A stretch of DNA of 64,000 nt from Pseudomonas beijingensis (GTDB lineage Bacteria; Pseudomonadota; Gammaproteobacteria; Pseudomonadales; Pseudomonadaceae), in contig NZ_CP117425.1 of NCBI RefSeq assembly GCF_030687295.1, forward strand, positions 2,980,001 through 3,044,000, written 5' to 3'. A program made the translations under genes and the position numbers. Below the pieces are notes generated by a model that worked only from the letters and a program-made list of their open reading frames with translations, was not told the origin of the DNA and searched no databases. This document shows positions 46,224-55,417 of the stretch, one piece after another; the first letter of the stretch is position 1; each line of letters starts with the position of its first letter.

Positions 46224-46568
46224 ATGGCGACTAACCGTTCCCAGCGTCTGCGCAAAAAACTGTGCGTGGATGAATTTCAAGAGCTGGGTTTCGAACTGAA
46301 CCTGGATTTCAAAGAAGATCTGGCCGATGAGGCTATTGACGCTTTCCTCGACGCTTTCCTGAAAGAAGCCATGGAAGCCAATGGCCTGGGCTACGTCGGC
46401 GGCGACGACTACGGTCTGGTTTGCCTGCAGAAGCGTGGCTCGGTCTCCGAAGAGCAGCGTGCTGCCGTTGAAGCCTGGCTCAAGGCGCGTCCTGAGCTGA
46501 CCAGCGCTGAAGTCAGCCCGCTGATGGACGTCTGGTACCCGGAAAAGCCGATCAATCCGGTCGCTTGA
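46224..46568 (+). CDS. yggL: YggL family protein (50S ribosome-binding, DUF469)
   Basis: The protein has 114 residues. It carries the YggL signature RLRKKLCVDEFQELGFELN at the N-terminus and GYVGGDDYGLV in the middle. YggL binds the 50S subunit. ATG 46224 is preferred over the in-frame ATG at 46209 because GAGGA lies at a good distance and homologues begin with a basic MATNRSQRLRKK. Followed by a strong terminator. Matches PA3046. Confidence 0.9.
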   Translation: MATNRSQRLRKKLCVDEFQELGFELNLDFKEDLADEAIDAFLDAFLKEAMEANGLGYVGGDDYGLVCLQKRGSVSEEQRAAVEAWLKARPELTSAEVSPLMDVWYPEKPINPVA

Positions 46569-46573
46569 TGTTC

Positions 46574-46609
46574 AAAAACCGGCAGCCCGTTTGGGCGCCG
46601 GTTTTTTTG
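46574..46609 (+). terminator. Intrinsic terminator of yggL
   Basis: AAAAACCGGC...GCCGGTTTTTTT hairpin with T run starts 6 bases after the stop codon. Confidence 0.9.
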
Positions 46610-46645
46610 TGCCTGTCTGTTGGGTAGGTGTTGTCCTTCAGGTCG

Positions 46646-46724
46646 CCATCGCGAGCAAGCTCGCTCCCACAGTGGTGATGTGAACGACACAAATTCCCTG
46701 TGGGAGCGAGCTTGCTCGCGATGC
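46646..46724. repeat. REP doublet in outward orientation
   Basis: GCGAGCAAGCTCGCTCCCAC comes first and GTGGGAGCGAGCTTGCTCGC second, the reverse order of the normal doublet, around the spacer TGAACGACACAAATTCCC. The same spacer with the same orientation recurs at 49.0 kb. Confidence 0.8.
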
Positions 46725-46736
46725 TCTTAAAAGCTG

Positions 46737-47927
46737 TCAGGCGTTGCGCCAGTTCAGGATGAGCAAGGTCAACACCCCCGCCACAATCCCCCAGAACGCC
46801 GAACCGATGGAGAACAGCGTCATCCCCGACGCCGTGACCATGAAGGTAATCAGCGCCGCTTCCCGTTCCTTCACTTCGCTCATGGCGATGCTCAACCCAT
46901 TGATGATCGAGCCGAACAGCGCCAGCGCGGCGATGGACAGCACCAGTTCCTTGGGCAGCGCCGCGAACAACGCCGCCAGCGTCGCGCCGAACACCCCGGC
47001 GATCCCGTAGAAAATCCCGCACCAGACCGCCGCCGTGTAGCGTTTGTTGCGATCTTCGTGGGCGTGGGGGCCGGTGCAGATGGCCGCGCTGATGGCCGCC
47101 AGGTTGATGCCATGGGAGCCGAACGGCGCCAGCAGCAGCGAGGCGATGCCGGTGCTGGTGATCAGCGGCGAGGCCGGCACGGTGTAACCGTCGGCCCGCA
47201 ACACGGCGATGCCAGGCATGTTCTGAGAGGTCATCGCCACCACGAACAGCGGGATGCCGATGCTGATGGTGGCCGCCAGGGAAAAGTGCGGCGTGGTCCA
47301 GACCGGCGTCGCGACTTCCAGGGCAAAGCCGCTGAAGTCCAACAGCCCCAGCAGGCCCGACAGCGCCGTACCGATCAAGAGTGCCGCCAATACCGCGTAG
47401 CGCGGCGACAGGCGCTTGACGATCAGGTAGGTGAAAAACATCCCCAGCACCAGGCCGGTGCGATGCTGGGTGGCGACGAAGATCTCGCTGCCGATCTTGA
47501 ACAGGATGCCCGCCAGCAACGCCGCCGCCAGCGAGGCCGGAATGCGCTTGACCAAACGCTCGAAACTGCCGGTCAGGCCGCAGATCGTCACCAGGACTGC
47601 ACAGGTGATATAGGCGCCGATGGCCTCGCCGTAACTCACACCGCCCAGGCTGGTGATCAGCAGCGCCGCGCCGGGTGTCGACCAGGCGATGGTGATCGGC
47701 GTGCGATAGCGCAGCGACAGCCCGATGGTGCATACCGCCATGCCGATGGAAATCGCCCAGATCCACGAGGAAATCTGCCCGCTGGTGAGCCCTGCCGCCT
47801 GTCCGGCCTGGAACATCAGCACCAGGGAGCTGGTGTAGCCGGTCATCATGGCGATGAACCCGGCGACGATGGCCGAAGGCGAGGTGTCGGCCAATGGACG
47901 AAGTGGTGTGGTCGTGACTTCGGTCAT
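46737..47927 (-). CDS. BenE-family benzoate/H+ symporter-like transporter
   Basis: The protein has 396 residues and 11-12 membrane helices. BenE family features include PSAIVAGFIAMMTGYTSSLVLMFQA at the N-terminus, PITIAWSTPGAALL, MTSQNMPGIAVLRADGY and SHGINLAAISAAICTGPHAHED. Inner membrane. Real substrates of many BenE-type proteins are unknown, and no benzoate genes lie nearby. The neighbouring purine-catabolism genes raise the possibility of a different aromatic or nucleobase-like substrate, but this is speculation. Confidence 0.87.
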   Translation of the reverse strand: MTEVTTTPLRPLADTSPSAIVAGFIAMMTGYTSSLVLMFQAGQAAGLTSGQISSWIWAISIGMAVCTIGLSLRYRTPITIAWSTPGAALLITSLGGVSYGEAIGAYITCAVLVTICGLTGSFERLVKRIPASLAAALLAGILFKIGSEIFVATQHRTGLVLGMFFTYLIVKRLSPRYAVLAALLIGTALSGLLGLLDFSGFALEVATPVWTTPHFSLAATISIGIPLFVVAMTSQNMPGIAVLRADGYTVPASPLITSTGIASLLLAPFGSHGINLAAISAAICTGPHAHEDRNKRYTAAVWCGIFYGIAGVFGATLAALFAALPKELVLSIAALALFGSIINGLSIAMSEVKEREAALITFMVTASGMTLFSIGSAFWGIVAGVLTLLILNWRNA

Positions 47928-47960
47928 GGTGGGCGGTGTTCCTTGTTGTAGGTTATGCGT

Positions 47961-48051
47961 CTGTGGGAGCAAGGCTTGCCCGCGATGAGAACGCCTCGAT
48001 TCCAAGGCATTACGTCAGCTTTATCGCGGGCAAGCCTTGCTCCCACAGGTG
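47961..48051. repeat. REPIN-like doublet
   Basis: Inverted copies of the GTGGGAGCAAGGCTTGCCCGC variant lie upstream of both the BenE-type gene and the GntR gene. The rest of the 324-base gap 47928-48251 holds the two divergent promoters; a TACAAT sequence near 48155 is a -10 candidate for the GntR gene. Confidence 0.8.
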
Positions 48052-48251
48052 TCACAGAATTGTGGGTTTAAGCCTAAACTCAACCCTGTGAGCGATTGCA
48101 ATACAGCCATGCCCGCAAACAGCCGTACAGTCGTGTTGCCATCAGAGGTTGTGTACAATCGAGCTGTTTTTTACGCGATACTTGCCAGCGACCCGCTGTG
48201 CCGTATTACAGTCACGGTCAATTCGCCGCAGTTCTCCCGACTCGAGTGCCC

Positions 48252-49016
48252 ATGAACGAACAGTTGCAGCCCCTCAAGAAACAACCGCGAGCTGGTAAAG
48301 CCGGCCGCAGCGGAACCCAGGACGATATTGTCTATGCGCATATCTTCGAGGCCATCCTCGAACAACGCCTGGCGCCCGGTACCAAGTTGAGCGAAGAGGC
48401 GCTGGGGGAAATTTTCGGGGTCAGCCGCACGATCATCCGCCGGGCGTTGTCACGCCTGGCCCACGAAGGCGTGGTGTTGCTGCGGCCCAATCGCGGTGCC
48501 GTGGTGGCGAGCCCGAGTGTCGAAGAGGCCCGCCAGGTGTTCATGGCCCGGCGCCTGGTGGAGAGGGCGATCACCGAGTTGGCGGTGCAGCACGCTACCG
48601 CCGAACAACTGGCTGAGCTGCGGCAGATGGTCAGCGACGAGCGCGACAGTTTTTCCCGCGGTGACCGCGGTGCCGGCATCCGTCTGTCGGGCGAGTTCCA
48701 CCTCAAGCTGGCCGAAGCGGCGAAGAACGCCCCGCTGATCAGTTTCCAGCGCAGCCTCGTGTCCCAGACGTCGCTGATCATCGCCCAGTACGAAAGCGGC
48801 AACCGGTCCCACTGTTCCTACGACGAACACACGCAGTTGATCGACGCCATCGAGGCGCGCGATGCGACATTGGCGGTGGACCTGATGATGCATCACATGG
48901 ACCACATCGACAGCAAGCTCAACCTCGACGAAGAAAGCGCGTCGGATGACTTGCACGCGGTGTTCTCGCATTTGTTGCAGAGCAAGAAGCCGGGGCGGTC
49001 GACGGCCAAGCTTTGA
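48252..49016 (+). CDS. GntR-family (FadR/FCD) transcriptional regulator
   Basis: The protein has 254 residues. It has an N-terminal winged helix (TKLSEEALGEIFGVSRTIIRRALSRLAHEGVVLLRPNRGAVV) and an FCD ligand domain (ARRLVERAITELAV, FHLKLAEAAKNAPLI, YDEHTQLIDAIEARDA, MHHMDHI; histidines typical of the metal site). ATG 48252 is chosen because the frame upstream lacks similarity. It matches PA1520 by position next to guaD-xdh, so control of purine catabolism is likely but inferred. Confidence 0.88.
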   Translation: MNEQLQPLKKQPRAGKAGRSGTQDDIVYAHIFEAILEQRLAPGTKLSEEALGEIFGVSRTIIRRALSRLAHEGVVLLRPNRGAVVASPSVEEARQVFMARRLVERAITELAVQHATAEQLAELRQMVSDERDSFSRGDRGAGIRLSGEFHLKLAEAAKNAPLISFQRSLVSQTSLIIAQYESGNRSHCSYDEHTQLIDAIEARDATLAVDLMMHHMDHIDSKLNLDEESASDDLHAVFSHLLQSKKPGRSTAKL

Positions 49017-49038
49017 TGGGTTGAATCAGTCGTGCCGC

Positions 49039-49119
49039 CAATCGCGAGCAAGCTCGCTCCCACAAGGGGTATGTGAACGACACAAATCCACTGTGGGAGC
49101 GAGCTTGCTCGCGATGGCA
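49039..49119. repeat. REP doublet in outward orientation
   Basis: Same outward arrangement and nearly the same spacer (TATGTGAACGACACAAATCC) as at 46.65 kb. It lies between the convergent GntR gene and guaD. Confidence 0.8.
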
Positions 49120-49138
49120 ATCCAACAGACGCTGAAAT

Positions 49139-50442
49139 CTAGCGCTGATGCACCAACCGACCCGCCGCATAAGTCTGCGCCACCGTCCGATCATCCCCCA
49201 GCGTCATCAACACGAACAACCGCTCGGCAATGTCCTTGGCCTGCTTGAGGCGATAGCTCAATAGCGGCGTGGCGTTGTAGTCCAATATCAGGAAATCCGC
49301 GTCCGTCCCCGGCTGCAACGTCCCGATCTTGTCCTCCAGGCGCAGGGCCCGGGCGCCGCCGAGGGTGGCCAGGTACAGCGACTTGAACGGGCTCAGCCGT
49401 GCGCCCTGCAGCTGCATCATCTTGTAGGCTTCGTTCAGGGTTTGCAGCAGCGAAAAACTGGTGCCGCCACCCACGTCTGTGCCCAGTCCTACGTTCACCT
49501 TGTGCTTCTCGGCCATCGGCAGGTTGAACAGGCCGCTGCCAAGGAAAAAGTTCGAGGTCGGGCAGAAGGCAATGGCCGAACCGGTCTCGGCCAGGCGCGC
49601 GCATTCGTCATCGCACAGGTGCACGCCGTGGGCGAACACCGAGCGCTCGCCGAGCAGTTGGTAGTGATCGTAGACGTCCAGGTAGCCCTTGCGTTCCGGG
49701 AACAGTTCCTTGACCCACTGCACTTCTTGCAGGTTCTCACTGATGTGAGTCTGCATGTACAAGTCGGGGTATTCCCCCAGCAACTGACCGGCCAGGGCCA
49801 GTTGTTCCGGGGTGCTGGTGGGGGCGAAACGCGGGGTCACGGCGTAGTGCAGCCGGCCCTTGCCGTGCCAGCGCTCGATCAGCGCCTTGCTCTCGGTGTA
49901 GCTGGATTCGGCAGTGTCGGTCAGGTAGTCCGGGGCGTCGGTCCATCATCACCTTGCCGGCGATCATCCGCAGGTCAAGCTTCTGGGCCACTTCGAAAAA
50001 CGCATTTCACTGACTGCGGATGCACGCTGCCGAACACCAGCGCGGTGGTGGTGCCGTTGCGCAGCAGTTCCTTGACGAAAATATCCGCCACCGCCTCGGC
50101 ATGGGCCTTGTCGGCGAACTGGCTCTCGCAGGGGAAGGTGTAGGTGTTGAGCCAGTCCAGCAATTGCTCGCCATAGGCGCCGACCATGCCGGTTTGCGGC
50201 AGGTGGATGTGGGTGTCGATCAAACCCGGCGTGATCAGCGCGTCCGGGTAGTGGGCGATTTCGATATCCGCCGCCAGGGTGGGCAGCAGGTCATGGGCGT
50301 GGCCGATGGCGCTGATCTGGCCGTTTTCCACCACCAGCAAACCGTCTTCGAAATATTCATAGGACGCCTCGATACCGACTTCGGCCGGGTCGGCGAGGCT
50401 GTGGAGCAGGGCGGCGCGGTAGGCTTTGCGTGTCAGGGGCAT
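49139..50442 (-). pseudogene. guaD: Guanine deaminase, disrupted by two frameshifts
   Basis: Three frames together encode a full guanine deaminase of about 434 residues. Part 1 (50442 to about 50005) runs from MPLTRKAYRAALLHSLADP through the zinc site PGLIDTHIHLPQTGMVGAYGEQL to VFGSVHPQSV. A one-base gain near 50004-50006 shifts the frame, a middle piece reads AQKLDLRMIAGKVMMDR, and a two-base loss near 49939-49941 shifts it again into PDYLTDTAESSYTESK...GLGTDVGGGTSFSLLQTL...VHQR. All catalytic motifs remain. It would deaminate guanine to xanthine for XdhAB. It is either a recent pseudogene or a sequencing error. It follows xdhC by 19 bases. Confidence 0.85.
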
Positions 50443-50461
50443 GGGAGTTCTCAACGAGTGT

Positions 50462-51304
50462 TCAACGGTTCGCCTGGCTGCGGCGCGAAGCCGGCAGCAG
50501 CTTGGCAATCGGTTCGGCGCGCACGGTGTGCTGGCCGAAATCGGCGTTATAGGTGGCGATGATTTCGCCGGCGATGGAGATGGCGATTTCCACAGGCAGC
50601 TTGCCTTTGACTTCGCCGATGCCCATCGGGCAACGCATGCGTTGCAAGGTGCTGCTGTCGAAACCACGATCGCGCAGGCGATGTTCGAACTTGACCCGCT
50701 TGGTTTTCGAGCCGATCAGGCCGAAGTAGGCGAAGTCGTTGCGCTTGAGGATCGCGGCGCTCAGTTCCAGGTCGAGCTGGTGGTTGTGGGTCATGACGAT
50801 GCAGTAGCTGCCGGCGGGCAATTCGTCGACTTCATCCAGTGGCTCTTCGGTGACGATCTTGTGCACGCCGTGGGGCAGGTGTTCGGGGAACTCCGCTTCC
50901 CGCGAGTCGATCCAGCGCACCTTGCAGGGCAGGCTCGCCAGCAGCGGCACCAGGGCGCGGCCGACATGGCCGGCGCCGAACACGGCGATCTGCGCCTGGA
51001 CCTGGCCCATGGGTTCAAACAGCAACACGGTGACGCCGCCGCAGCACTGGCCCAGGCTCGCACCGAGGCTGAAGCGCTCCAGATGGGTGTTCTGCTGGCC
51101 GCTGGCAAGCATGTTCCGGGCGATTTCCATGGCCTTGTATTCCAGGTGCCCGCCACCGATGGTGTCGAATGTCTGGCTGGCGCTGATGACCATCTTCGAA
51201 CCGGCGTTGCGCGGGGTGGAGCCGAGCTCTTCGATAATCGTCACCAGCACGCAGGGTTCGCCGCGGGTTTGCAGGTCGGCGAGGGCGCTGATCCAGTTGT
51301 ACAT
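50462..51304 (-). CDS. xdhC: Xanthine dehydrogenase accessory protein XdhC
   Basis: The protein has 280 residues (a GTG two codons upstream is an alternative start). It has an N-terminal XdhC/CoxI domain (GEPCVLVTIIEELGSTPRNAGSKMVI, TIGGGHLEYKA) and a C-terminal Rossmann fold (AVFGAGHVGRALVPLL, IVMTHNHQLD, YFGLIGSKTKR). XdhC binds the molybdenum cofactor, aids its sulfuration and inserts it into XdhB. Same strand and order as xdhA-xdhB, with a REP doublet in the gap. Cytoplasmic. Confidence 0.93.
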   Translation of the reverse strand: MYNWISALADLQTRGEPCVLVTIIEELGSTPRNAGSKMVISASQTFDTIGGGHLEYKAMEIARNMLASGQQNTHLERFSLGASLGQCCGGVTVLLFEPMGQVQAQIAVFGAGHVGRALVPLLASLPCKVRWIDSREAEFPEHLPHGVHKIVTEEPLDEVDELPAGSYCIVMTHNHQLDLELSAAILKRNDFAYFGLIGSKTKRVKFEHRLRDRGFDSSTLQRMRCPMGIGEVKGKLPVEIAISIAGEIIATYNADFGQHTVRAEPIAKLLPASRRSQANR

Positions 51305-51339
51305 ATTCACCTCGACATCTCTGTTGTCTGTTCGGGCCT

Positions 51340-51415
51340 CATCGCGAGCAAGCTCGCTCCCACATTGGGTCGGTATTCACAAATCCCCTGTGGGAGCGAG
51401 CTTGCTCGCGATGGC
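51340..51415. repeat. REP doublet in outward orientation between xdhB and xdhC
   Basis: GCGAGCAAGCTCGCTCCCAC then GTGGGAGCGAGCTTGCTCGC around a 30-base spacer, inside what looks like one operon. It could lower expression of xdhC and guaD relative to xdhAB. Confidence 0.8.
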
Positions 51416-51426
51416 CGCGCCGCGGT

Positions 51427-53826
51427 CTAGAGCGAAGCCACTTCGGCTTCAGCCTTCTGGGCCTTGAGCGCTTTTAGCCCCCGCATCTGCTCACACCCCC
51501 ACAACACCCGCTCCGGTGTCGCTGGCGCATCGATGTTCGGTTGGTGCCGGTAATCCCCCAGGCTCGCCACGGCGTCCTTGATGGCGCACCACGCGGCGAT
51601 GCCGAGCATGAACGGCGGTTCGCCCACGGCCTTGGAGTGAAACACGGTGTCTTCGGGGTTCTTGCGGTTTTCCACCAGCTTGACCCGCAGATCCAGGGGC
51701 ATGTCGGCTACGGCGGGGATCTTGTAGCTGGCCGGACCGTTGGTCATCAGCTTGCCCTTGTCGTTCCACACCAGCTCTTCCATGGTCAGCCAGCCCATGC
51801 CCTGGATGAAGCCGCCCTCGACCTGGCCGATGTCGATGGCCGGGTTCAGCGAGACACCGACGTCGTGGAGGATGTCGGTGCGCAGCATCTTGTACTCGCC
51901 GGTGAGGGTGTCGACGATCACCTCGGCACAGGCCGCGCCATAGGCGTAGTAATAGAACGGCCGGCCACGGGCCTGGCTGCGGTCGTAGTAGATTTTCGGG
52001 GTCTTGTAGAAGCCGGTGCTCGACAGCGAGACCTGGGCGAAATACGCCTGCTGAACCAGGGCCTCGAACGTCAGGATGTGATCGCGCACCCGCACATGGC
52101 CGTTGTGGAATTCCACGTCTTCTTCGCTGACCTTGTACTGCCGCGCAGCGAACTCCACCAGGCGCCGCTTGATGGTTTCGGCGGCATTCTGTGCCGCCTT
52201 GCCGTTCAGGTCGGCGCCGCTGGAGGCCGCGGTGGGCGAGGTATTCGGCACCTTGTCGGTGTTGGTCGCGGTGATCTGCACGCGGTCCATTTCCACCTGG
52301 AACACCTCGGCCACCACCTGAGCGACCTTGGTGTTCAGGCCCTGGCCCATTTCGGTGCCGCCGTGGTTGAGGTGGATGCTGCCGTCGGTGTAGACATGGA
52401 TCAAGGCGCCGGCCTGGTTGAGGAAGCTGGCGGTGAACGAAATGCCGAATTTCACCGGTGTCAGCGCCAGGCCTTTTTTCAGGATCGGGCTGCCTGCGTT
52501 GTAGCGACGGATCGCTTCACGGCGCTCGGTGTACTGGCTACTTTGTTCAAGCTCGGCGGTCATTTCCTCGAGCATGTTGTGCTCGACGGTCTGGTAGTAA
52601 TGGGTGACGTTGCGTTCGGTCTTGCCGTAATAGTTGGCCTTGCGCACCGCCAGCGGATCGAGCCCCAGGTGCCGGGCAATGGCATCCATCACCTCTTCGA
52701 TGGCGACCATGCCTTGGGGGCCGCCGAAACCCCGGTAAGCGGTGTTAGACGCGGTGTTGGTCTTGCAGCGGTGGCCGTTGATGGTCGCATTGCCCAGGTA
52801 ATAGGCGTTGTCGGCGTGGAACATCGCCCGGTCGACAATCGAGGCCGACAAGTCCGGCGAGCAACCGCAGTTGCCGGCCAGTTCCAAGGCGATGCCTTGC
52901 AGGCGTCCGGTGCTGTCGAAACCCACGTCGTATTCGATGTAGAAGGGATGGCGCTTGCCGGTCATCAGCATGTCTTCCACGCGGGGCAGGCGCATCTTGG
53001 TTGGCTGACCGGTGAGGTGTGCGATGACCGCACACAGGCACGCGGGGCTGGCGGCCTGGGTTTCCTTGCCGCCAAAGCCGCCGCCCATGCGGCGCATGTC
53101 CACCACGACCTTGTTCATCGACACGCCCAGCACCTCGGCCACCAGTTTCTGCACTTCGGTGGGGTTCTGGGTCGAGCAGTAGACGATCATGCCGCCGTCT
53201 TCGGTGGGCATCACCGAGGAAATCTGGGTTTCCAGGTAAAAATGCTCCTGGCCGCCGATGTGCAGCGAGCCTTGAATGCGATGTTCGGCGCTTGCCAGCG
53301 CTGTGGTCGAATCGCCGCGCTGGTGGGTGTGGCTGTCGAGCACGAAATGCCGCTTGCGCAAGGCCTCGACCACGTCCAGCACCGGTTCCAGGTCTTCGTA
53401 TTCGATGATTGCGGCCATGGCCGCCTTGCGTGCCGTCTCAAGATCCTTGGCGGCGACGGCCAGCACCGGTTGGCCGACGAACTGCACATCATCGATGGCC
53501 AGCAGCGGGTCGCCGGGCAACAGCGGGCCGATGTCCTTCAGCCCCGGGATGTCTGCATGGGTAATGGCGATGCGCACGCCTTCGAAGGCGTAGCAGGGCG
53601 CGGTATCGATGCGGATGATCCGGGCGTGGGCGCGGTCCGAAAGCCGGGCATAGACGTGCAACTGGTTCGGGAATTCCAGGCGGTCATCGATGTACTGCGC
53701 CTCGCCGGACACATGCTTGGCGGCGCTGTCATGCTTGACGCTGCGGCCCACGCCAGTGGTGAGGTCGCGGGCGAACAGCTCGGCCAGTTCGGCTTGGGTC
53801 TTCTCTACGGCGTGATGGTTAGACAT
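51427..53826 (-). CDS. xdhB: Xanthine dehydrogenase molybdopterin subunit XdhB
   Basis: The protein has 799 residues. Aldehyde oxidase/xanthine dehydrogenase fold: GEAQYIDDR near the start, GGQEHFYLETQ, RMGGGFGGKE, NTAYRGFGGPQG, HGGTEMGQGLNTK, SSGADLNGKA and the catalytic Glu in SKAVGEPPFMLG near residue 730. It oxidises hypoxanthine and xanthine to urate. It overlaps the xdhA end by 8 bases. Cytoplasmic, alpha/beta complex with XdhA. Confidence 0.95.
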   Translation of the reverse strand: MSNHHAVEKTQAELAELFARDLTTGVGRSVKHDSAAKHVSGEAQYIDDRLEFPNQLHVYARLSDRAHARIIRIDTAPCYAFEGVRIAITHADIPGLKDIGPLLPGDPLLAIDDVQFVGQPVLAVAAKDLETARKAAMAAIIEYEDLEPVLDVVEALRKRHFVLDSHTHQRGDSTTALASAEHRIQGSLHIGGQEHFYLETQISSVMPTEDGGMIVYCSTQNPTEVQKLVAEVLGVSMNKVVVDMRRMGGGFGGKETQAASPACLCAVIAHLTGQPTKMRLPRVEDMLMTGKRHPFYIEYDVGFDSTGRLQGIALELAGNCGCSPDLSASIVDRAMFHADNAYYLGNATINGHRCKTNTASNTAYRGFGGPQGMVAIEEVMDAIARHLGLDPLAVRKANYYGKTERNVTHYYQTVEHNMLEEMTAELEQSSQYTERREAIRRYNAGSPILKKGLALTPVKFGISFTASFLNQAGALIHVYTDGSIHLNHGGTEMGQGLNTKVAQVVAEVFQVEMDRVQITATNTDKVPNTSPTAASSGADLNGKAAQNAAETIKRRLVEFAARQYKVSEEDVEFHNGHVRVRDHILTFEALVQQAYFAQVSLSSTGFYKTPKIYYDRSQARGRPFYYYAYGAACAEVIVDTLTGEYKMLRTDILHDVGVSLNPAIDIGQVEGGFIQGMGWLTMEELVWNDKGKLMTNGPASYKIPAVADMPLDLRVKLVENRKNPEDTVFHSKAVGEPPFMLGIAAWCAIKDAVASLGDYRHQPNIDAPATPERVLWGCEQMRGLKALKAQKAEAEVASL

Positions 53827-55273
53827 AAGCGGTCACCCGAGTCTCGATGTGCGGCGTTTGCAGTTCGATGAAGTATTTGCGCAACAGGTTGCGGGCACTG
53901 AGCAGTCGGTATTCCTTGCTGGCGCGGAAATCCGACAGCGGTGTGAAGTCCTCGGCCAGGGCGATACAGGCGCGTTCGACGGTGCTGTCGGTCCACGGCG
54001 CACCGATCAATACGGCTTCACAATGCTTGGCGCGTTTCGGTGTGGCGGCCATGCCGCCGAAGGCCACGCGGGCATCGCGGACCACGCCGTTGTCGATGCG
54101 CAGGTTGAACGCCGCGCACACCGCGGAAATATCATCGTCCAGACGCTTGGACACCTTGTAGGCGCGGAACGCCTGTTCGGCGCTGGCCCGGGGCACGATG
54201 ATTTTTTCGATGAATTCGCTTTCCTGGCGGGCGGTGACCCGGTAGTCGATGAAATAGTCTTCCAGGGCCAGGGTGCGACGGGTCTGGCCCTTGCACAGCA
54301 CAATCTGCGCACCGAGGGCGATCAGCAGGGGCGGCGAGTCGCCAATCGGCGAGGCATTGCCGATGTTGCCGCCCAGGGTGCCCTGGTTGCGGATCTGCAG
54401 CGAGGCAAAGCGTTGCAGCAATTCGCCAAAGTCCGGGTATTCGGCTTTCAGGGCCCCGTAGCAATCGGACAGCGCCGTGGCGGCGCCGATCTCCAGGCGA
54501 TCGTCAAAGCGTTCGACACGCTTGAGTTCGGCGACGTTGCCCACGTAGATCATCACCGGCAGGGTGCGGTGGAACTGGGTGACTTCCAGGGCCAGGTCGG
54601 TGCCGCCGGCCAACAGGCGCGCCTGGGGATAAGCGTCGTAGAGGTCGGCCAGGTCGGCCACGGTCAGTGGCACCAGGCAGCGTTTGTCGCCGCTGTTGAG
54701 CTCGCCAGTCTCGGTCGGGGCGATGGCTTTGAGGCGGGCGATGGTCTCGGCCTCGCGGGCGTCGAACTGGTCCGCTGGCTTGTCACAGCAGGCCTGCTCG
54801 GCGGCGGCCAGGATCGGCCGATAGCCGGTGCAACGGCACAGGTTGCCGGCCAGGGCTTCGTGGGCCTGGTGGGCGTCGGGTTGTTCGCTGTTTTTTTGCA
54901 GGGCGAACAGCGACATGACGAAGCCCGGTGTGCAGAAGCCGCACTGCGAACCGTGGCAATCGACCATGGCTTGCTGGACGCTGTGCAATTGGCCCTGGTG
55001 CTTGAGGTCTTCGACGCTGATCAGTTGCTTGCCGTGCAGGGACGAGACGAAGGTCAGGCACGAATTGAGGCTGCGGTAGCGAATGCGTTCGCGGCCATTC
55101 GCGTCCGTTTCCAATTCGCCCACCACCACGGTGCACGCACCACAGTCGCCACTAGCGCAGCCTTCCTTGGTGCCTGGTTTACCAACGTGTTCGCGCAAAT
55201 AGTTGAGCACGGTCAGGTTCGGGTCCAGGGCGTGCTCGCTACGGAGTTCCTGGTTGAGTAAAAACTGGATCAC
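53819..55273 (-). CDS. xdhA: Xanthine dehydrogenase iron-sulfur/FAD subunit XdhA
   Basis: The protein has 484 residues when started at GTG 55273, the family N-terminus (MIQFLLNQEL), with GCGAGG upstream. It has a plant-type [2Fe-2S] domain (GCASGDCGACTVVVG), a second [2Fe-2S] domain (GSQCGFCTPGFVMSL, GNLCRCTGYRPI), an FAD domain (LLAGGTDLAL, RNQGTLGGNIGNASPIGD) and a CO-dehydrogenase-flavoprotein C-terminal domain. Electron path from XdhB to NAD. First gene of xdhA-xdhB-xdhC-guaD. Confidence 0.95.
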   Translation of the reverse strand: MIQFLLNQELRSEHALDPNLTVLNYLREHVGKPGTKEGCASGDCGACTVVVGELETDANGRERIRYRSLNSCLTFVSSLHGKQLISVEDLKHQGQLHSVQQAMVDCHGSQCGFCTPGFVMSLFALQKNSEQPDAHQAHEALAGNLCRCTGYRPILAAAEQACCDKPADQFDAREAETIARLKAIAPTETGELNSGDKRCLVPLTVADLADLYDAYPQARLLAGGTDLALEVTQFHRTLPVMIYVGNVAELKRVERFDDRLEIGAATALSDCYGALKAEYPDFGELLQRFASLQIRNQGTLGGNIGNASPIGDSPPLLIALGAQIVLCKGQTRRTLALEDYFIDYRVTARQESEFIEKIIVPRASAEQAFRAYKVSKRLDDDISAVCAAFNLRIDNGVVRDARVAFGGMAATPKRAKHCEAVLIGAPWTDSTVERACIALAEDFTPLSDFRASKEYRLLSARNLLRKYFIELQTPHIETRVTAYV

Positions 55274-55313
55274 GGAAGGCCTCGCAGACTCATTATTGTT
55301 GTATCGACGTGAG

Positions 55314-55367
55314 CCTGAATTTATCAGGTCTGACTTTTCGGTCAACGATTTTCTGACTTAAAGGTCA
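55314..55367 (-). promoter_or_regulatory. xdhA promoter with paired TGAC-N6-GTCA operators
   Basis: Two inverted repeats, TGACTTTTCGGTCA (55331-55344) and TGACTTAAAGGTCA (55354-55367), have centres 23 bases apart, about two helical turns. A perfect CCTGA-N5-TCAGG palindrome lies at 55314-55328. On the minus strand TTGACC (55340-55345) and TAAATT (55318-55323), 16 bases apart, form a sigma-70-type promoter overlapping all of these. A dimeric repressor or activator of purine catabolism is the natural candidate. Confidence 0.6.
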
Positions 55368-55417
55368 AGAAAATCCGTCTAGTCGATAAACAACCATCTA
55401 TGGACACTGTAGAACCC

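Noticed and set aside
48150..48165. TTGTGTACAAT upstream of the GntR gene as a self-operator
   Set aside because: The palindrome is imperfect and overlaps a possible -10 element, which explains it equally well.
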